In this document: positions 62,012 through 64,000 of the stretch, one piece after another | Position numbering within the stretch: position 1 is the stretch's first letter | How the letters are laid out: every line of letters begins with the position of its first letter | Assembly: GCF_000143535.2 (NCBI RefSeq) | Contig: NC_037319.1 | Location: 2,170,001 to 2,234,000 of the forward strand | Direction: 5' to 3' | DNA length: 64,000 nucleotides | Source: Botrytis cinerea B05.10 | Taxonomy: Eukaryota; Ascomycota; Leotiomycetes; Helotiales; Sclerotiniaceae | Notes under the pieces: model-generated | What the model was told of the DNA's origin: nothing | The model's database searches: none | Seen by the model: only the letters and a program-made list of their open reading frames with translations | Program-made: the position numbers and the translations under genes

Positions 62012-62334
62012 CTGTATCTCATGGCTTCCCAATGTAGCTTCTCGAGCCGTGATTGAATACATTCACTTGCTGCATTCACCTCTGAAAACAGGGCCTAATT
62101 GAGTGATTCACGCATCTTCTGAATGATTCACAACACTTGAGGGGTCAAATTCTACAGGTGCTGAGTGCTATAGCTTCCATTTTTTACGGCTGGTGGATTA
62201 TTTTTTTCTGGTGGGTCACGAGATCTCGCCTTATGCGGCTAACCTCCAGGCCCAAATTTGCACTGCAACTCCCAGGTCATTGTCGCCGGCTCGTTATTCT
62301 ATGAAATCAGCTGAAATAACTCGGTACCACCACC
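62012..62334. other. Intergenic spacer
   Basis: Lies between the helicase remnant and the acetyltransferase gene's stop codon. No gene is visible. Confidence 0.6.
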
Positions 62335-63965
62335 TTATTCATTCGCAATGCTTCTAAGTCGATGTTCCAAATTGTTCCTAATAATATTGACATGGTCCTC
62401 ACTTATAACGCCCCTTTCAGAGCCGAGACAAAGAGTCATATCTCCTCCTTTTACTGTCGCCATAGCAAGCAAAAGAGGTCCATCATACATTGACGGCATG
62501 TTCGCGAAGAACAGCTTGCTAAGGGTTGCCTTGGCAGTGAGATCGCGATCACCACTAGTGCCCTCAACAACCCCCAAATTCGTAAGCAAAAAAGCACTCT
62601 GCCTCTTTCCACCAAGTAAGCCAGTGAAATACTTCTGGAAATCGCGGATCAACTTCAGTGCCCCTATATCCTGATCTGCGGGAGAATTTGTTGCCGTTGC
62701 TATGTATTGTCTGGTTTCACGCGCGGAATCCCATAGTTGTTCGTCACTTCCTTCTAACCCAGGCGATGAGGGAGAGCAACAAGAAATATACCCCCTTGGC
62801 GTTGGGTTCTCGCAAGAAAATATGGGTTTTGCGGCCGAGACATATACGCCAATAGTATCATCAGTGACACCGCTATGCGCTACAGCAAGCCTTCTCATTG
62901 AAATAGCGATTGGAACCTCAAACCTGCTAGACTCCTCAGTTGCAAAGATTTGCGCCGATTCTCTCGCCAGTAGCACAGTCGCAAGTGCGGTAATGGTCGT
63001 TTTCTCTTTTCGACATCTCGTGACTAGCTTCTCTGTTACTTCAGAATCCAGAGAGAATGATTTTATGCGGGCCAGTCGCCGAGGCGGGATGTTCTGTGGG
63101 ATGAGCGGACCTGTCCATTTTAGACGGTCTGTAGGATACAGAACGGCCAAGAAGAGCCGCCGAAGAAGGAAGGAGATGGATGTAGTTAGGTTGATGGCTT
63201 CTTCCATATTTGGCGGTAGGAGCTGCCTAGGCACCTCCAATAGTGTTTCTATAGTTGTAGGATCCACGCATTTCGAGCCAAAGTCTGATAGAGTGGCACT
63301 CGCGAGGAGAGAGTTGAGATGTGATTGGAAAGTTTTATGAAAACTGGCGCCTGATAGTCCGTCGCAGATTGCGTGGTGGAAGAAGAAGCCAACTGCCAAA
63401 TTGATTATGTCTTGGTCTCCCGGTGCAGTAGCTCTGTTGGTTTCATCAGTGAACCCTGGAGAAGCCATGAAGACCCTCCAGAGAGGACCTTTGCCTTCCG
63501 CTTCATTCTCAAACCCTCTCTGAAGACCTTCTTCAATGAATGTTTCAATCCCATTCTCTGGATTCACATGGACGAATTGAACGACCTTGCTGAGATTGAT
63601 TCTTGAGAGATGGATCCATCGAGGGTTTGCTGAAGATTCCCCCTCTATGCTGACAGAGAGGAAAGGATGAGCAAGGATAGTTGAGGCGACGGATTTGTAG
63701 ATGAGCGCTTTGAAATATGGGAGATTAAGAAGTGATTGTTTAGATAGAGAGGCAGGGAGCTGGTAGATGGCAGTGACAGTGCTGGAGTTGAAAAATTTGA
63801 GATTATTGCGAGCAATATAGAAGCGTTCCAAAGTACCTGAGGTTAAAGTAAGCTACAATAAAATACTGCCTTACAGCCGCTTAAAATCAAAAGTGGTTGT
63901 CTCTTACCAAGTTCACGAAAGGGGATATCCATCTCAAGTCCTGCGCCAGTGTCCCATGAAGTCAT
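62335..63965 (-). CDS. Alcohol acetyltransferase-like enzyme (AATase family)
   Basis: Two exons, 63965-63908 and 63836-62335, are separated by a 71-nt intron with GTAAGA donor and CTCAG acceptor, giving 519 residues. The ATG at 63965 is in frame after an upstream stop and begins MTSWDTGAGL. A second ATG at 63932 is the alternative. GTLERFYIARNNL opens the family fold, and the active-site HHxxxDG is HHAICDG at 173-179. This BAHD-like superfamily motif uses the first histidine of the pair or its neighbour for acetyl transfer from acetyl-CoA to an alcohol. A later NLGVVEG region fits the second half of the fold. Yeast relatives make acetate esters, and filamentous-fungus relatives may modify secondary metabolites. 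Acceptor alcohol unknown. Confidence 0.88.
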
Positions 63966-64000
63966 AAATCTCAAAGCGTCTATCTAGACACAAACAGCAA
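63966..64000. other. Start of the acetyltransferase promoter region
   Basis: Only 35 bases remain before the window edge; nothing can be concluded. Confidence 0.4.

Overview
This window looks like nuclear DNA of a filamentous ascomycete, most likely a leotiomycete of the Botrytis/Sclerotinia type (the lineage is inferred from the overall look of the proteins; no search was run). The genes have short GT-AG introns, mostly 46 to 120 nt, with CTAAC- or CTGAC-like branch sites near the acceptor. Intergenic regions are long and AT-leaning, with many microsatellites and degraded repeats. There are no operons, prokaryotic features or CRISPR arrays. Gene models were joined by hand from splice signals and reading frame.

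Left part (1-16.2 kb): a small secreted cysteine protein (2330-3163, +), perhaps an Alt a 1-like effector, converges on a secreted GH32 invertase (3844-5574, -). Then come the APC/C activator Cdh1 (8052-10155, +), a Gfd2/YDR514C-like protein with a complete DEDDh exonuclease signature (11376-14602, +) and the mitochondrial import J-protein Pam18/Tim14 (15707-16169, -).

Centre (16.2-44.2 kb): a gene-poor stretch of nearly 9 kb leads to a short CxxC-pair protein (25081-25368, +). A large TPR + DUF4470 protein with an acidic repeat tail (28611-31864, -) follows. Just upstream of it lies a previously hidden, decayed and internally deleted relative (about 32416-33170, -), and beyond that a degenerate inverted repeat. 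AP-1 gamma adaptin (34383-37088, -) and a sterol O-acyltransferase (37707-39578, +) diverge from a shared 618-bp promoter region. After a microsatellite-rich spacer comes a large J-domain protein (42141-44165, -).

Right part (44.2-64 kb): about 10 kb holds no convincing gene. It is followed by a hypothetical hydrophilic protein (54362-54850, -), a fungal rhodopsin-domain seven-helix membrane protein with five introns (55827-57314, -), a DHA1-type MFS transporter (58514-60482, -), an AT-rich block with a PIF1/Helitron-type helicase remnant (about 61637-62011, +) and an alcohol acetyltransferase-like enzyme (62335-63965, -).

The conserved genes serve general cell biology: cell cycle, vesicle coats, sterol esters and mitochondrial import. 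The accessory genes (effector-like protein, invertase, rhodopsin-like receptor, transporter, acetyltransferase) fit a plant-associated lifestyle, which is inference. I did not find a clear undescribed multi-gene system. The best leads are the DUF4470 gene with its decayed neighbour and the small secreted protein.
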